Origin: Streptomyces sp. TLI_171 | Lineage (GTDB): Bacteria; Actinomycetota; Actinomycetes; Streptomycetales; Streptomycetaceae | Length of the DNA: 64,000 nt | Direction: 5' to 3' | Assembly (NCBI RefSeq): GCF_003610255.1 | Contig: NZ_RAPS01000001.1 | Coordinates: 6,413,001-6,477,000 of the forward strand | Notes under the pieces: model-generated | Database searches by the model: none | Told to the model about the DNA's origin: nothing | Seen by the model: the letters and a program-made list of their open reading frames with translations, nothing else | Part shown: positions 63,197 through 64,000 of the stretch, in pieces | How positions within the stretch are numbered: position 1 is the stretch's first letter | Layout: every line of letters begins with the position of its first letter | Program-made: the position numbers and the translations under genes

Positions 63197-63230
63197 CCGC
63201 CCGCCCCGGCCCCGCGACCGGGACGGGCGG
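63197..63230. terminator. Terminator between SPW and the next gene
   Basis: A 13-bp stem with one mismatch (CCGCCCGCCCCGG against CCGGGACGGGCGG) and an 8-nt loop separates the convergent SPW gene and the small gene ending at 63239. Confidence 0.7.
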
Positions 63231-63238
63231 TCGCGCGT

Positions 63239-63517
63239 CTACCGGCGGACCTCGGTGAGGACCAGCCGCTCGCCCGGGAAGCCCGCGACCTCGACCGGTG
63301 CGCCGAGGCCCCCGCCGAGGTTCAGGTGGAACAGCGGCTCCATGAACAGGAGTTCGGCGACCTCCTGCTCGGCCGCGGTGAGCGCCGGAGCGAAGGACGC
63401 CGCGCCGGACCACACGCCGTCCTCGACCCGGACCTCGACCACGACGCCGAAGTCGCCCAGGCAGACCGAGTCGTTCGCCCACCACTCGAGGCGCGCGGGC
63501 CCCCGCCAGATGTCCAC
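63239..63517 (-). CDS. Small conserved protein of unknown function
   Basis: The 92-residue protein VDIWRGPARLEWWANDSVCL... is beta-rich and acidic, with PLFHLNLGGGLGAPVEV late. No family or motif is recognised. The GTG at 63517 has no ribosome site; an upstream GTG at 63571 is less likely. Codon use supports coding. Confidence 0.55.
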   Translation of the reverse strand: MDIWRGPARLEWWANDSVCLGDFGVVVEVRVEDGVWSGAASFAPALTAAEQEVAELLFMEPLFHLNLGGGLGAPVEVAGFPGERLVLTEVRR

Positions 63518-63638
63518 GGCGCCAGTATGCCCGGTGGCCGGAGGGTGAACGGCCCGTACGGGATCGGTCACGGCGGGGTGCGGGCGGGCATGGCCGCGCC
63601 GGTCGGCGGGCAGCCAGGGTGCGGGAGGGGTGGGAGAG

Positions 63639-64000
63639 ATGCGCGGGCGGGAGCGGGAGTTGGCGGGGCTGCGGGAGCGGGTCCGGGTGGTGCGGGAGCA
63701 GGGCGAGGCGCGGCTGCCGGAGCTGGTGGAGGCGCTGCACCGGTGGTGCGCGGCCCTGATGGGGGACCGGGCGCGGGCCGCCGAGCTGGAGGCCGCACTG
63801 GTCGAATGCGTGGACGCGGCGCGGCGGTTGGCGCGCAGCCGGCCCGAGTACCTGCCGGGGCTGGCGGCCGCGCTGTACCGGCAGTCGCTGGTGCTGGGGA
63901 CGCAGGGCGGGCGGTCCGGCGCGCTGCCGGTGGCCGGCGAAGCGGTCGGGCTGTACCGGGAGCTGGCGGACGAGGACGGCCGGGTGTTCGGCCCGCCGCT
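63639..64000 (+). CDS. Helical repeat protein (TPR-like), 3' end missing
   Basis: The ATG at 63639 follows GGAGGGG and opens 120 codons that run off the window. The start is strongly charged and helical (ELAGLRERVRVVREQGEARL), followed by PEYLPGLAAALYRQSLVLGT and SGALPVAGEAVGLYRELADE. The latter repeats resemble TPR units of streptomycete regulators that begin with LPxLAxxL. The full protein cannot be judged. Confidence 0.65.
   Translation, partial: MRGRERELAGLRERVRVVREQGEARLPELVEALHRWCAALMGDRARAAELEAALVECVDAARRLARSRPEYLPGLAAALYRQSLVLGTQGGRSGALPVAGEAVGLYRELADEDGRVFGPP

Overview
The window is very GC-rich (roughly 73%), densely coding on both strands, uses GTG starts freely, and has third codon positions that are almost always G or C. 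The gene families (streptogrisin-type protease, DUF5937 ArsR regulators, SPW-repeat protein, S4/Hsp15 protein, lactate-2-monooxygenase, an Hpd/HmgA/FahA operon) point to a Streptomycetaceae chromosome, Streptomyces or Kitasatospora. No tRNA, rRNA, CRISPR array, transposase, integrase or phage gene was seen, and there is no large biosynthetic cluster.

Layout: 0-7.8 kb holds an S4 RNA-binding protein, a frameshifted 2,4-dienoyl-CoA reductase, a secreted serine protease, a PadR regulator with a two-component flavin monooxygenase pair (CE1758/CE1759 type), a small acetyltransferase and a DUF1028 protein. 7.8-18.8 kb is rich in regulators: a trans-sulfuration enzyme with a divergent Lrp regulator, a decayed LuxR regulator, a lactate-monooxygenase-like enzyme, a frameshifted LacI regulator, an AraC regulator, a membrane Ser/Thr kinase, and a GlxA-type regulator divergent from an NAD-dependent epimerase-like protein. 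18.9-32.5 kb carries an MFS exporter fused to a MarR-like tail, a YdcF protein, a methyltransferase remnant, AraC, a ROK kinase, a hydrolase with a 178-bp tandem duplication of its 5' end, an M48 protease, a PfkB sugar kinase, an Fpg/Nei glycosylase, two EamA transporters and a MocR regulator.

32.6-46.7 kb: an orphan sugar-binding lipoprotein behind a large interrupted palindrome, a DMT exporter, a lipase maturation factor protein, a 592-aa protein with an acidic EPVAE repeat region, a cytosine-deaminase-like enzyme, a DeoR/MFS pair, an ArsR/MFS pair, a CysZ/EI24 protein and a cytochrome P450. 46.8-54.2 kb: a zinc-ribbon protein, a small monooxygenase-fold protein, a Lrp/LysE exporter pair, a PucR regulator, a secreted lipase, an HdeD-like protein and a two-RCK membrane protein.

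54.2-62.5 kb is mostly minus-strand catabolism: two crotonase enzymes, a tiny secreted peptide, and a translationally coupled tyrosine/homogentisate operon hppD-hmgA-(unknown)-fahA, with a phosphoribosyltransferase-hydrolase fusion beyond its promoter. The window ends with an SPW membrane protein and a partial helical, repeat-like protein.

No clear new multi-gene system (defence, secretion or biosynthesis) is visible. The most distinctive items are the EPVAE-repeat protein that looks like a helicase with its catalytic part replaced, several long dyads between divergent genes, the unknown member of the homogentisate operon, and a cluster of decayed genes. Three of the decayed genes are explained by single missing bases in G/C runs, so they may be assembly errors; two others have internal deletions.
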